A DNA stretch of 64,000 nt from Frateuria_A sp035943815. Its GTDB lineage: Bacteria > Pseudomonadota > Gammaproteobacteria > Xanthomonadales > Rhodanobacteraceae. Under the pieces are notes generated by a model. That model was not told the DNA's origin. It saw only the letters and a list, made by a program, of their open reading frames with translations, and made no database searches. The stretch is from assembly GCF_035943815.1 (NCBI RefSeq), contig NZ_DASZBU010000012.1, positions 124,001 to 188,000 on the forward strand, in the 5' to 3' direction. Both the position numbers and the translations under genes were made by a program. Positions 15,300 through 23,893 of the stretch are shown piece by piece (position 1 is the stretch's first letter; every line of letters starts with the position of its first letter).

Positions 15300-17525
15300 A
15301 TGGTCGAGCGGGGGACACGTTGGGCGCGCAGCCTGCTGCTCGCGTCGCCGTGCGCCCTGCTTTACTGGGTGAACATCCCCTACCGCGCGGGCTTCTTCGG
15401 CATCCGCGTCAACGCCTCGCTGGTTCATCTGCACTTTGGCTATCTGCTGGCGCTGGCGATGCTCTATCGCGACCGGCTGCCGTTGCGCCTGGGCGTGCTG
15501 GCCATGGCGTGCATGTGGCTGGCCGTGGTGCAGGCCGGGCATCCGCCACCGGCGGCCTACCTGTTCGGCGTGTGCTCCGCTGCGGGCACCTACGGCCTGT
15601 TGCGCCTGGCCGCGCGGCGGATGGGCTGGCCGCGCGCCGGCCGGCCGTTCGGCGTGGCCGACGTGTCCGGCTTCGTGCTCTACGGGCTGGTGCTGCTGCC
15701 CCTGGCGATGGCCGTGGGCAACCTGCTGCTCGAGGCGGTGCTGGCCTGGCCGGTGCCCGACTGGCGCCTGCTCGCCAACGACCAGTTGCAGGTGCTGTTC
15801 GCCGAGCTGTTCGGCGTGCTGGTGCTGGCGCTGCCCATGCTGGTGCTCGCCACGCATGGCAACGGCCGTGCGCTCTGGTGGCGGGGCGTGCCGTGGCGAT
15901 TGCTGGTGGTAGGCGTGCTGCTGCCGCTGGGCCTGCTGCAGTGGGCGCCGCGGATGGGCCCGTATCCGGACATGCTGCCGGGGGTGCTGCTGGACAACCG
16001 CCTGCTGATCGCCGCGGCGCTGGTGTGGGCGGCTCTGCACCTGCGCCCGCGCTGGAGCATGCCATTGCTGGTGCTGGTGCAACTGCTGTTCGCCGTCGGC
16101 CTGGCGCGGCATGCCAGCGAGACGGTGCGCCTGCCGGACGAGTTCGGCCTGCTGCGCACCGCGCTGGAGTGCGCCGTGCTGCAGCTGCTGGTGGTGCTGG
16201 TGATGCTCTACGGCAACGAGCGCGAGGCGGCCGCCATCCGGCACGAGCGCGACAGCCTGACCGATCCGTTCACCGGCCTGCCCAACTTGGCGGCGCTGCG
16301 CCGCCGCTGCGCGCCCGAACCGCCCGTGCTGGGACTGTTGCTGCTGGACCGCACCGAAAAGATCACCGCCTGCCTGGGCCTGATCGCGCAGGCGGCGTTG
16401 ATGCGCTGGGTCGCCGGGCGCCTGCGTGGCGTGGCCGAGGTCTACTGCATCGGCACCGGGCAACTGGTGCTGGCCAGCGCCGATCCTCACGGCACGGTGG
16501 ACTGGGACCAGGCGCTGGAACGGCTGCACCAATCCGACTTCACCTGGGGCGGCCAGCGCGTGCGCGTGCTGCCCTACCTCGGCGTGGTGGCCGCGGGCGA
16601 CAGCCTGGACGAGCGCCTGCAGGCCGCCTCGCAGGCGGCCATCGAAGCCAAGCAGCGCGGCGAGATGCACTGGCTGCGCGCGGAGCAGGAAACCGGCGGG
16701 GGCGGCGATGCCCGGCTTTCGCGGCAACGTGGCCTGTCGCTCTTGAGCGTGGTGTTCTCGCGCATCCGTGCCGGCGAGGTCGAGCTCTGGTTCCAGCCGA
16801 TCGCGCCGCTGGCCGCGGGCCTGACCCGCGCGCTCAGCGGCGAGGTGCTCTGCCGCCTGCGCGATGACGCCGGTCGCCTGCTGCTGCCCGGCCAGTTCAT
16901 GCCCGAACTGCAGGAGGACGGGCGCATGGCCGAACTGGACCTGGCCGTGCTGCGCCGGCTCGGCCGCTGGATGGACGAGCAGCGCGCGCGGCTGCCGCCG
17001 ATCGGCTACTTCAGCGTCAACATCGCCGGGCAGTCGCTGGCCTCGCGCGGGTTCGCCACCGAGCTGCTGGCGCTGGTCGACGGCCTGGCGCTGCCCGCGC
17101 GCCAGCTGTGCTTCGAGATCACCGAGACCGCGGCGATCACCCACGCGCAGGATTCGGCGCGGCTGTTCGCGCAACTGCGCGAGCGCGGTTGCCACCTCGC
17201 CATCGACGACTTCGGCATGGGCTACCAGTCCTTCGACCGGCTCAAGCAGATCCCGGCGGACCTGATCAAGATCGACGGAAGCTTCGTGCGCGACATGCGC
17301 CACTCGCCGCGCGACCTGGAGCTGGTGCGCGCCTCGGTGCAGGTGGCCCGCGCCTTCGGCGCGCAGACCGCGGCCGAGTTCGTGGAGGATGCGGTCACCG
17401 CCGGGCTGCTGCGCGGCCTGCAGGTGGACTGGATGCAGGGCGACCACGTCGGTCGCGCCGCGCCGATCGACCGGGTGCTGCAGCAGGGCGCCGGCGCGTT
17501 CCGGATGGTCGGTGACGGCGCGTAG
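15300..17525 (+). CDS. Membrane-anchored c-di-GMP phosphodiesterase (EAL) with degenerate GGDEF
   Basis: Start chosen at ATG 15300 because AAGGGGG lies 7-8 bp upstream; an in-frame ATG at 15225 would add 25 poorly structured residues. About 741 residues: roughly eight N-terminal transmembrane segments (to about residue 310, MASE-like), a GGDEF-like domain starting at RDSLTDPFTGLPNLAAL but lacking a GGDEF signature, then an EAL domain. EAL catalytic motifs look present: SGEVLCRL (EAL position), NIAGQSL, ITETAAI, AIDDFGMGYQS, DLIKIDGSFV, and EFVED. It probably hydrolyses cyclic-di-GMP at the inner membrane; the degenerate GGDEF may sense GTP. The ligand for the membrane domain is unknown. Confidence 0.85.
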   Translation: MVERGTRWARSLLLASPCALLYWVNIPYRAGFFGIRVNASLVHLHFGYLLALAMLYRDRLPLRLGVLAMACMWLAVVQAGHPPPAAYLFGVCSAAGTYGLLRLAARRMGWPRAGRPFGVADVSGFVLYGLVLLPLAMAVGNLLLEAVLAWPVPDWRLLANDQLQVLFAELFGVLVLALPMLVLATHGNGRALWWRGVPWRLLVVGVLLPLGLLQWAPRMGPYPDMLPGVLLDNRLLIAAALVWAALHLRPRWSMPLLVLVQLLFAVGLARHASETVRLPDEFGLLRTALECAVLQLLVVLVMLYGNEREAAAIRHERDSLTDPFTGLPNLAALRRRCAPEPPVLGLLLLDRTEKITACLGLIAQAALMRWVAGRLRGVAEVYCIGTGQLVLASADPHGTVDWDQALERLHQSDFTWGGQRVRVLPYLGVVAAGDSLDERLQAASQAAIEAKQRGEMHWLRAEQETGGGGDARLSRQRGLSLLSVVFSRIRAGEVELWFQPIAPLAAGLTRALSGEVLCRLRDDAGRLLLPGQFMPELQEDGRMAELDLAVLRRLGRWMDEQRARLPPIGYFSVNIAGQSLASRGFATELLALVDGLALPARQLCFEITETAAITHAQDSARLFAQLRERGCHLAIDDFGMGYQSFDRLKQIPADLIKIDGSFVRDMRHSPRDLELVRASVQVARAFGAQTAAEFVEDAVTAGLLRGLQVDWMQGDHVGRAAPIDRVLQQGAGAFRMVGDGA

Positions 17526-17598
17526 GCGGTCGCGTCCTCACAACCGGTTGCCGCCGCGGCTGCCAGGCTTGCGCCGTTCCCCCCGCCGGCCTTGCGTC

Positions 17599-18726
17599 AT
17601 GCCTTCCCGCACCTTGCCCGTGATGATCGCCGGTGCCGGTCCCACCGGGCTGGCGGCGGCCCTGCTGCTGGCCCGGCGCGGTGTGACGGTACGCATCGTC
17701 GACAAGGCGCCGGCGCCAAGCCGCACGTCCAAGGCGCTGGCCGTCAACCCGCGCACGCAGGAACTGCTGGAGGACAGCGGAGTCACCCGGCGCATGCTCG
17801 CCGAGGGCTGGGCGGTCCGCGGCGTCACCCTCCACCGGGACGGGCATGACGAACTGGCCGTGCCGCTCTCGCCGCTGCTGGATACCGACCGCTCGCTGCT
17901 CTCGCTGCCGCAATCGCGCACCGAGGCCCTGCTGGCCGAGGTGCTGCAGGGGCAGGGCGTGACGGTCGAGCGCGGCGTGAAACTGGACAGCCTGACCCAG
18001 GCCGACGACGCCGTGGACCTGGGGCTGGTGCATCCGGACGGCAGCGTCGAGCGGACGCGGGCGGCGATCCTGTTCGGCGCCGATGGCGCGCACAGCACGG
18101 TGCGCCAGGCGCTCGGCCTGGCCTTCCCCGGCGACGAGCTGCCCGAACCCTGGCAGCTGTGGGACCTGCGCCTCGCCACGCCGCTGGACCCGGATCGCGT
18201 GCACCTGATGTTGCTGCCCGATGGCTTCCTGTTCGCGTTGCGTGTGCAAGGCGACCTGTGGCGCGTGATCGGCAACGGCACAGCTCCGCTGTCCGCGCTG
18301 CCGGCCGGCACCGTCTGCGGCGAAGTGGCGTGGCAGTCCCACTTCCACATCGCCCATCGGGTCGCCGAGCGTGCCGGCGTGGGCCGCGTGCTGCTCGGCG
18401 GCGACGCGGCGCACATCCACTCGCCGCTAGGCGCACGCGGCATGAACCTGGGGATAGAGGACGCCTACGTGTTCGCCGACTGCGCCGCCGACGCGCTGGC
18501 CGGGCAGCGCTCGCGCCTGGTCAACTACGCGCAGCTGCGCCACCCGGTGCATCGGCAAGTTGTTCGCCGCATCGAGGCGCTGACCCGCCTGATGCGCGGC
18601 CAGCCGGCCGCGCTGCGGGAGCTGCGCAACGCGCTGGTGCCGCGGCTGATGCACTTCGGGCCGGCGCGGCGGCAATTCCTGCGCGTGGCCGGCGGGCTGG
18701 ATCACCCGGTGCGGACGCGTTGCTGA
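17599..18726 (+). CDS. FAD-dependent monooxygenase (PheA/TfdB type)
   Basis: 375 residues from ATG 17599. It carries the flavin-monooxygenase motifs: N-terminal Rossmann GAGPTGLAAALLLARRG, the NADPH/FAD DG-type motif in ILFGADGAHSTVRQAL, and the GD motif VLLGGDAAHIHSPLGARGMNLGIEDAY. These enzymes hydroxylate aromatic or similar substrates with NAD(P)H and oxygen. It is shorter than phenol hydroxylases because the C-terminal thioredoxin-like domain is missing. No ring-cleavage or transport genes lie nearby, so the substrate is unknown. Confidence 0.82.
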   Translation: MPSRTLPVMIAGAGPTGLAAALLLARRGVTVRIVDKAPAPSRTSKALAVNPRTQELLEDSGVTRRMLAEGWAVRGVTLHRDGHDELAVPLSPLLDTDRSLLSLPQSRTEALLAEVLQGQGVTVERGVKLDSLTQADDAVDLGLVHPDGSVERTRAAILFGADGAHSTVRQALGLAFPGDELPEPWQLWDLRLATPLDPDRVHLMLLPDGFLFALRVQGDLWRVIGNGTAPLSALPAGTVCGEVAWQSHFHIAHRVAERAGVGRVLLGGDAAHIHSPLGARGMNLGIEDAYVFADCAADALAGQRSRLVNYAQLRHPVHRQVVRRIEALTRLMRGQPAALRELRNALVPRLMHFGPARRQFLRVAGGLDHPVRTRC

Positions 18727-18840
18727 GGCGGATGGACGTCCAAACGTGCACTGGCCAGCAACTTGTCCGCCTCTTGCGTTGATCGGCCCGGCACGGCCCT
18801 GTAGATTCCCGGGGCCTGCCATGGTCGAGGGGGAATCGCG

Positions 18841-19365
18841 ATGAAGAAGTTCGCATGGGTCGCCGGGAGCGCCATGTTGCTGGCCGCCTGCGGAGGCTCG
18901 CAGGACGTGCGTGTGCCGGTCGCGCTGGGAAACCTGGTGCTGCCCTCCTCGGCGCCCTGGCTGCAGGTGGACCAGCAGGCCAAGGACGTGGAAGTGCGCG
19001 GCCTGGACCAATCGATCACGCTGACCCCCGCGCCGCCGGTGTCCGAAGTGCTGCAGGCGCGCCTGCGCCATGCGCTGCAACCGGTGTACTTCACCGACCT
19101 GGTGGTCCACTGCGAGCAGGTGTTCACCGAGATGCGCGTGGACGCCGACGCCACGCCGCCCAAGGTCACGCTGGAGCTGGGCACGCGCTGCACCATCAAC
19201 GCGCGCGGGCTGGTCTCCAACCACGCCTACCACGTGCAGCCCTCGCTGCCGGCGCCGGCCGGCGGCGACTACGCCAAGGCCTTCGCCTCGCTGCTGGCCA
19301 CCGGCGCGGACGATATCGCCGCGCAGTTGCGCGCCGACGTGCAGGCCGGCATCCAGCGGCGTTGA
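18841..19365 (+). CDS. Lipoprotein, function unknown
   Basis: 174 residues with a lipoprotein signal (lipobox LAAC, Cys at about 17). The mature protein has alternating beta-strand-like stretches resembling YajG-type lipoproteins (VRGLDQSITLTP..., EVLQARLRHALQ, YFTDLVVHCEQVF, VTLELGTRC), but the family match is only by general layout. GGGGGAAT upstream of the ATG is a good ribosome site. It is convergent with the HDOD gene, only 7 bp away. Confidence 0.65.
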   Translation: MKKFAWVAGSAMLLAACGGSQDVRVPVALGNLVLPSSAPWLQVDQQAKDVEVRGLDQSITLTPAPPVSEVLQARLRHALQPVYFTDLVVHCEQVFTEMRVDADATPPKVTLELGTRCTINARGLVSNHAYHVQPSLPAPAGGDYAKAFASLLATGADDIAAQLRADVQAGIQRR

Positions 19366-19372
19366 TCGGGTT

Positions 19373-20398
19373 TCAGGCCTGCCCCGGCGCGAACTGCCGG
19401 CGCAGGTCGTGCTGTCCGCGCAGCATCACCGGCGCCGGATAGAGCGTCGGCCAGGTGCCGGCATAGTCCAGCTCCGGATCGAGCAGGCCGCGCTCGGCAA
19501 GCATCTGCACCATGGCCAGCGCATCGGCGCAGGCAAGGGACTTGCCCAGCGCCGAGGCGGGCGGCGCCTGCTCGTCCACCCGCTCCATCAGAGCGCCGAT
19601 CACGTTGGAGGGCATCTCCCAGTGGCGCACCGCGCGCAGTGAGAGCCGCGCGCCGATGCGCATGCAGCCGGCCAGGAACGGGGGCGAGAATGGCCCCAGC
19701 GACGGCGGCGCCTCCTGGTCGAGCAGGCGCACGATCGCGCCGGTGCCGGTATGGCAGACCATGCCGGCGAGGAACGCCTCGAACGGATCGCAGCCGCCAT
19801 GGCGGCCCAGGAACGCCGCCGCATGCGCACAGCGTTCGGCGTGCTCCCACAGCAGCGGGCCGGCCATGTGCCCGTGCATGCCGGCGCTGGCCTGCAGGAT
19901 CGGCTTCATCACGTGCTGGGTGGCCACCCGGCGCAGGCTGTCGCGGCCGAGCAGCACGACCGCGTGCTGCAGGCTGTGGATCGGCTGCGCGGTGCGGAAA
20001 TGCGCGCTGCCGGCCACGCGCATAACCTCGCCCACCAGCACCGGATCGCGGCCGATCATGGCCGCCAGCTGGTTGCCGCCGAGGTTGTCGTTCTTGAGCG
20101 CGCGCAGCAGTTGCGGCAGCACGCTGGGCAGGCGCGGCAGGCCGCCCACGTCGAAGCGTTCGCCGATGGCTTCCAGCCGCCGCAGGGTGGCCTGCTCGGC
20201 AGCGCTCGCGGTGGCTGCGTCGTCGGCCGCCTTGGGAAGGCCGAGCACGAAACGGTGGAAACGGTCGGCCACCACGGCCAGCGGCGGCCCCGCATCGCGC
20301 GCCGCCGGGGCGGCCGCGACCACTGCCAACGGCGGCGCCGGGGCAGGGCGGGGTGGTGCTGTCCGTGCGGCGAAGAGCCGCCGCCACAAGGCTCTCAT
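19373..20398 (-). CDS. HDOD-domain protein
   Basis: Start chosen at ATG 20398 (MRALWRRLFAA); the open frame runs further upstream but is not protein-like. 341 residues: an Ala/Pro-rich N-terminus (to about 60), then an HDOD domain from about residue 100 (LPRLPSVLPQLLRALKND, AAMIGRDPVLVGEVMRVAGSAHF, SLQHAVVLLGRDSLRRVATQ). HDOD is an HD-like fold generally without the catalytic metal-binding residues, used in signal transduction linked to stress or c-di-GMP. No fused domain reveals a partner. The upstream gene is divergent. Confidence 0.78.
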   Translation of the reverse strand: MRALWRRLFAARTAPPRPAPAPPLAVVAAAPAARDAGPPLAVVADRFHRFVLGLPKAADDAATASAAEQATLRRLEAIGERFDVGGLPRLPSVLPQLLRALKNDNLGGNQLAAMIGRDPVLVGEVMRVAGSAHFRTAQPIHSLQHAVVLLGRDSLRRVATQHVMKPILQASAGMHGHMAGPLLWEHAERCAHAAAFLGRHGGCDPFEAFLAGMVCHTGTGAIVRLLDQEAPPSLGPFSPPFLAGCMRIGARLSLRAVRHWEMPSNVIGALMERVDEQAPPASALGKSLACADALAMVQMLAERGLLDPELDYAGTWPTLYPAPVMLRGQHDLRRQFAPGQA

Positions 20399-20522
20399 CC
20401 TGGTACAGATCCCGGTTGCGTGCTTTGCGCTGTATCGGCCTGGCCCGGGGGAAATGTAGCGCAACCGCTGGCAAAGACGTGCCGCCAACCCCAGATCGAG
20501 AGCTTCCCCGAAGGAGCCGCGC

Positions 20523-21515
20523 ATGATCCCCTTCTCGATACTGGACCTGGCCCCGATCACCGAAGGCAGCGATGCCACGGCGGCCTTCCGCAACAGCCTC
20601 GACCTGGCCCGCTGGGGCGAGCGCCTGGGTTACCGGCGCTATTGGCTGGCCGAGCACCACAACATGCCGGGGATCGCCAGCGCCGCCACCGCCGTGCTGA
20701 TCGGCCACGTGGCCGACGGCACCTCGACCATCCGCGTCGGCGCCGGCGGCGTCATGCTGCCCAACCACTCGCCGCTGCAGGTGGCCGAGCAGTTCGGCAC
20801 CCTGGAGGCGCTCCATCCCGGCCGCATCGACCTGGGCCTGGGCCGCGCCCCCGGCACCGACCAGGCCACCCTGCGTGCGTTACGCCGCTATGCCGACGCT
20901 GCCGAGACCTTTCCCGACGACGTGCTGGAACTGCTGCACTATTTCGAGCCGGCGCAGCCTGGCCAGGCCGTGCGCGCGGTGCCCGGCGCCGGGCTGGAGG
21001 TGCCGGTATGGCTGCTCGGCTCCAGCCTCTTTAGCGCGCGGCTGGCCGCCGCGCTGGGCCTGCCCTTCGCCTTCGCCTCGCATTTCGCGCCGGACGCGAT
21101 GGATACGGCCTTGCAGATCTACCGGCGCGAGTTCCGGCCCTCGCGCCGTCTGGCGCAACCCTACGCGATGCTAGGCCTCAACGTGGTCGCGGCCGACACC
21201 GACGCCGACGCCCGCCGGCTGTTCACCACCCAGCAGCAGAGCTTCATCAACCTGCGCCGCGGCCGGCCCGGGCTGGTGCCGCCGCCGATCGACGACATCG
21301 AGGCCTACTGGACGCCCGTGGAGAAGCTCGGCGTCGAGCGCGCGCTCGCCTGCGCCGTTGTGGGCGGCCCTGACACCGTGCGAGCCGGCCTGGCCAATTT
21401 CATCGCCCGCCACCGCCCCGACGAACTCATGCTCACTGCCAATATCTACGACCACGGGCTGCGCCGGCGCTCCTTCGAGCTGGCGATGCAGGCCAGGGGT
21501 GACGAGGCCGGCTGA
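20523..21515 (+). CDS. Luciferase-like (LLM class) flavin-dependent oxidoreductase
   Basis: 330 residues with the bacterial luciferase TIM-barrel pattern: SILDLAPITEGSDA, RYWLAEHHNMPGIASAATAVLIG, IRVGAGGVMLPNHSPLQVAEQFG, LGLGRAPGTD. This is the YhbW/MsnO8-like group, common and mostly of unknown substrate, acting with reduced FMN. GGAGCCGC upstream gives a plausible ribosome site. It is the last core gene before the integron array. Confidence 0.85.
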   Translation: MIPFSILDLAPITEGSDATAAFRNSLDLARWGERLGYRRYWLAEHHNMPGIASAATAVLIGHVADGTSTIRVGAGGVMLPNHSPLQVAEQFGTLEALHPGRIDLGLGRAPGTDQATLRALRRYADAAETFPDDVLELLHYFEPAQPGQAVRAVPGAGLEVPVWLLGSSLFSARLAAALGLPFAFASHFAPDAMDTALQIYRREFRPSRRLAQPYAMLGLNVVAADTDADARRLFTTQQQSFINLRRGRPGLVPPPIDDIEAYWTPVEKLGVERALACAVVGGPDTVRAGLANFIARHRPDELMLTANIYDHGLRRRSFELAMQARGDEAG

Positions 21516-21762
21516 TCGAGCGTGCACGGCGCCGGCGGCATGCCGCACGGCGCCGCTCGGCCCCCACTCCAGCGGCCGGCTCGGCCCGGCGAACGAAAGA
21601 CCCGCCTCAGCCAGCGAGCTCACCGCCACGTAGTAGCTGCCGGATCGCGGAGGGCGAATTCGCGGGTGCCAGGGAGCCGGATTCACGCTCGGCTCTTCCT
21701 CGAGCTGGGCAAGGGTCCTGGCTTCGACCAGCGCTTAGTCGATGTCGCCCCCGGAAGAGCCG
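21516..21762. other. Intergenic stretch between the core gene and the distal integron end
   Basis: No convincing gene. A GC-rich imperfect palindrome (about 21526-21556, cggcgccggcggcatgccgc...cggcgccg) follows the oxidoreductase stop and could be a weak terminator, but it has no T-run. Two short open frames here lack protein character. Composition shifts from core-like GC to the more AT-rich array near 21760. Confidence 0.5.
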
Positions 21763-21927
21763 TCAAGCACGCCCGGCGCGTGCCAGATACAAAGCGCCGA
21801 TGACGACGAAAGCCGCGCCCACACCGCAAAACGCCACTTGCTTGCCGAGGTATGCGGCAAGGAAAAACATGCAGCCTGCCGCGATGAAAAGATAGCCACT
21901 GCGCTTTGAATACCGGGAGCTCGACAC
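21763..21927 (-). CDS. 54-residue two-segment membrane protein, distal cassette region, GTG start
   Basis: A small gene on the array strand starting GTG (21925-21927), 6 bp after AAGGGGA, and ending TGA at 21763-21765. The product has two hydrophobic stretches, LFIAAGCMFFLAAYLG and VAFCGVGAAFVVIGALYLA, with a charged N-terminus (SRYSKRSG) and a short basic tail, an orthodox two-TM topology. The longer overlapping frames lack such a pattern. It lies beyond the last recognisable cassette boundary (GCCTAAC on the minus strand at 21957-21963), so it is either the terminal cassette or a remnant of one. Function unknown; small two-TM proteins of this kind are frequent in Xanthomonadales cassettes. 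Confidence 0.6.
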   Translation of the reverse strand: MSSSRYSKRSGYLFIAAGCMFFLAAYLGKQVAFCGVGAAFVVIGALYLARAGRA

Positions 21928-21971
21928 TTCATTTCCCCTTTGACCCTGGTGTGGGTGTTAGGCGGCGAAGT

Positions 21972-22106
21972 CGCGCCTCGCGCCTGCTGGTGCCAACGAG
22001 ACAGCATGAAGGGATGGAAGTAAAGCGAGGCGGCGACGTCTCGCACATGGACGCCTGGGAGTTGGTTGAGGCGCACGGCCGTGGCCATGAATTGCTTGCT
22101 GTAGCG
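21972..22106 (-). pseudogene. IS3-family OrfA transposase remnant
   Basis: About 45 codons on the minus strand read RYSKQFMATAVRLNQLPG followed by VHVRDVAASLYFHPFMLSRW, the N-terminal helix-turn-helix of IS3-type OrfA proteins (RYSxEFKxxAVxL...PG..V..VA..L.IHP..LSRW). The rest of OrfA, all of OrfB, and the terminal inverted repeats are missing. It lies between the last full cassette gene and the terminal GCCTAAC, in the zone where that cassette's attC should be, so an insertion followed by deletion may have destroyed the attC. Confidence 0.65.
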
Positions 22107-22186
22107 CGTAGTCGTTCTGGGGCTTGGCTTGGCAGGAGGCACGCCTGAAAAGTTAGATGAGGGTGCCAACCAAACCGTGGGAACTA

Positions 22187-22720
22187 TCACGTCCACTTGG
22201 ACGAGAAGTCAGGTCTTGCCGTGCCACGCTGGCACTGCAGACCATTGATGAGCGGCTCGCCGTAAGAAGGGGATGGGCCGGGCAATGCAGGCAGCACGGT
22301 GGGGTTGGAGGGGTAGCGCCCTTGCCGAAAATCCAGGGTGACCGGATGTGTGGCCGCGCCGCCCCCGCCTACGATGACACTAAGGGATTGCCAACCGGAA
22401 CGCTTGCGCTCCAGGGCGACCACGGGTGGATGGACCAGAGTGGTTTTGCTGATCATGTGCCATGCCTCCCCTCGTTGTTGAGCGACCAGCAAGGTGCAGC
22501 CGCCGCTACCGCACCAACCCGCGTCGGTAAGCAGGATCACAGCCTCTTGGATGCCATCACCGTTGAGGTCATGGAGCGAAACCACATAGCTGCCTGGCAC
22601 GCCCCAGCCGCCTTGCCCCAGGAACTGCTGCAAGCTTGCGGGTGTCGTCAGGCAGTCGGACGCCAGGGTCGGGGTAACAAGGAAGAACGACAGGAAGACG
22701 GAGAGCAAGGCTCGTCGCAA
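22187..22720 (-). CDS. Cassette 14: secreted protein of unknown function
   Basis: 177 residues with a signal peptide (about 1-21, cleavage near TLA-SDC). The segment SLHDLNGDGIQEAVILLTD resembles an FG-GAP/VCBS-type or dockerin-like Asp-rich loop that could bind calcium. Several cysteines (SDC, GWCGSGGC, LQC) could form disulfides in the periplasm. The gene starts 15 bp after attC 13, the expected position for a cassette gene, but its own attC is not recognisable downstream. No function is claimed. Confidence 0.65.
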   Translation of the reverse strand: MRRALLSVFLSFFLVTPTLASDCLTTPASLQQFLGQGGWGVPGSYVVSLHDLNGDGIQEAVILLTDAGWCGSGGCTLLVAQQRGEAWHMISKTTLVHPPVVALERKRSGWQSLSVIVGGGGAATHPVTLDFRQGRYPSNPTVLPALPGPSPSYGEPLINGLQCQRGTARPDFSSKWT

Positions 22721-22735
22721 GATACGCCCTCATTG

Positions 22736-22792
22736 GCCTAACGCTGGAGTTAAGCGGCGGCGAAGCCGTCCGCCTTGAACGGGTAGTTAGGC
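22736..22792 (-). repeat. attC site 13
   Basis: On the minus strand it starts GCCTAAC (R'' box) and ends GTTAGGC (R' box) around the core GGCGGACGGCTTCGCCGCCGCTTAA, which folds into the typical attC hairpin. It belongs to cassette 13, whose gene takes its TAA stop from this site. Confidence 0.95.
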
Positions 22793-23035
22793 ATGCCGAC
22801 GCCAAGGAGTAACCCGGCCAAGCATGCGCTCTACCATAAACCATACGATGCAGCCCATGAAGCAGAGAAAGGCGAGAAACATAAGCGCCAGGACCGCCAA
22901 AAGAGCCGGTTGCCAGTGAAGCAAGGCAAAAACAATGCCCGGCACGAAGAGGAGCGCCTCGACGCACCAGAGTAAGAGGCCAGTGACCCAAGCCTTGGGC
23001 AGGTGACCGGGAATCATGGCGAGCATGCGGCTCAA
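22787..23035 (-). CDS. Cassette 13: small two-TM membrane protein
   Basis: 82 residues with two long hydrophobic segments (about 18-38, TGLLLWCVEALLFVPGIVFAL, and 45-68, LLAVLALMFLAFLCFMGCIVWF) and a basic tail RVTPWRRHA. The stop codon TAA is the one inside the R'' box of its attC. Spacing from the upstream attC (10 bp to the ATG) is normal for a cassette gene. Function unknown; inner-membrane location inferred. Confidence 0.7.
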   Translation of the reverse strand: MSRMLAMIPGHLPKAWVTGLLLWCVEALLFVPGIVFALLHWQPALLAVLALMFLAFLCFMGCIVWFMVERMLGRVTPWRRHA

Positions 23036-23045
23036 TGCTTTTTTG

Positions 23046-23102
23046 GCCTAACGCTGGAGTTAAGCGGCGGCGAAGCCGTCCGCCTTGAACGGGTTGTTAG
23101 GC
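23046..23102 (-). repeat. attC site 12
   Basis: 57-bp copy with R'' GCCTAAC and R' GTTAGGC on the minus strand; differs from attC 13 by a base near the R'' end. Belongs to cassette 12. Confidence 0.95.
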
Positions 23103-23106
23103 AAAG

Positions 23107-23430
23107 TCAGTTTACGCATTGGGTGACTGTGCCGCGTCCGGTTGGCTCGAAGCAACCACTAAACGTGCTGGCGCATTGGTTGCCCTTTGGGGCTTCTATG
23201 CATTCGCTCTGACAGTCGCGCGAGGTCCTGCAGGACTTGCCGCCGTCAGTGGTTCGGAGGAAACAGTACTTCGTGACGTTCTGCGGGCCAGCGAGGGTCC
23301 ATTCACCACCTCGCGCCACGCAAGCAGTCTCCGTGGATGGCACGGGAAGCTTCTTAAGCTGCGATCCACTAGCCAGAGCAAAGCCAGGCAGTGCGCAACC
23401 GAGGAAGATGGCCAACCTGCCAAATCTCAT
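23107..23430 (-). CDS. Cassette 12: secreted cysteine-rich protein
   Basis: Start chosen at ATG 23430, 8 bp inside the cassette; the frame is open further upstream through attC 11, but that is the repeat itself. 107 residues with a signal peptide (about 1-22, cleavage after ALA). The mature part has about eight cysteines (TACVARGGEW, KYCFLRTT, KSCRTSRDCQSEC, QCASTFSGC, TQC), suggesting a disulfide-rich periplasmic protein. The C-terminal FEPTGRGTVTQCVN is typical of small conserved secreted proteins of Xanthomonadales; function unknown. Confidence 0.7.
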   Translation of the reverse strand: MRFGRLAIFLGCALPGFALASGSQLKKLPVPSTETACVARGGEWTLAGPQNVTKYCFLRTTDGGKSCRTSRDCQSECIEAPKGNQCASTFSGCFEPTGRGTVTQCVN

Positions 23431-23438
23431 CTTTTTCC

Positions 23439-23495
23439 GCCTAACGCTGGAGTCAAGCGGCGGCGAAGCCGTCCGCCTTGAACGAGTTGTTAGGC
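23439..23495 (-). repeat. attC site 11
   Basis: 57-bp copy with R'' GCCTAAC and R' GTTAGGC on the minus strand; one internal change (agtcaag for agttaag). Belongs to cassette 11, whose gene stops in its R'' box. Confidence 0.95.
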
Positions 23496-23834
23496 CGCAT
23501 ACGACCATTCCTCGCGTGACACCGCAAGTAGCACGCGACCCGACTGCCTGCTGCAAGGAACACGTACCTCCCGCCGAGATGGTCCGTGCTTAACCCGCAC
23601 TACGAGCGTGAAGTCCCCGCTGCGCCGCCAGAACACAAAGAACGGAACGAGCGTGTGGCTAACGGACCGTAACCAGAAAGAGGCCTCCGGCTCTCGAACA
23701 AGGATGCCCAAGGCTGCGCAACAAGCGCCATCCACCGGGCAGACGATCTCAGTGCCACGGCGGTGCGAGTACAGAACCAGCCGTGGCGGTGACGCTAACG
23801 CCTGCTTGATTTCGAGTGTGTCGACGCAGCCCAT
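23490..23834 (-). CDS. Cassette 11: hypothetical protein
   Basis: Start chosen at ATG 23834, just inside the cassette; 114 residues. No signal peptide or known domain. One hydrophobic stretch (SHTLVPFFVFW) in the middle and a basic, Arg-rich C-terminal half. Two cysteines in VCPVDGACCAALG. The TAA stop is provided by the R'' box of attC 11. The even mix of beta-prone and charged segments is consistent with a small folded protein, but nothing more can be said. Confidence 0.6.
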   Translation of the reverse strand: MGCVDTLEIKQALASPPRLVLYSHRRGTEIVCPVDGACCAALGILVREPEASFWLRSVSHTLVPFFVFWRRSGDFTLVVRVKHGPSRREVRVPCSRQSGRVLLAVSREEWSYAA

Positions 23835-23837
23835 GCG

Positions 23838-23893
23838 GCCTAACGCTTGAGTTAAGCGGCGGCGAAGCCGTCCGCTTGAATGAGTGGTTAGGC
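23838..23893 (-). repeat. attC site 10
   Basis: 56-bp copy (one base shorter, 'tccgcttgaa' instead of 'tccgccttgaa'), R'' GCCTAAC and R' GTTAGGC on the minus strand. Belongs to cassette 10. Confidence 0.95.

Noticed and set aside
21522..21803. 93-codon + strand frame after the luciferase-like gene
   Set aside because: No ribosome site or protein character; overlaps the minus-strand 54-codon gene with better evidence.
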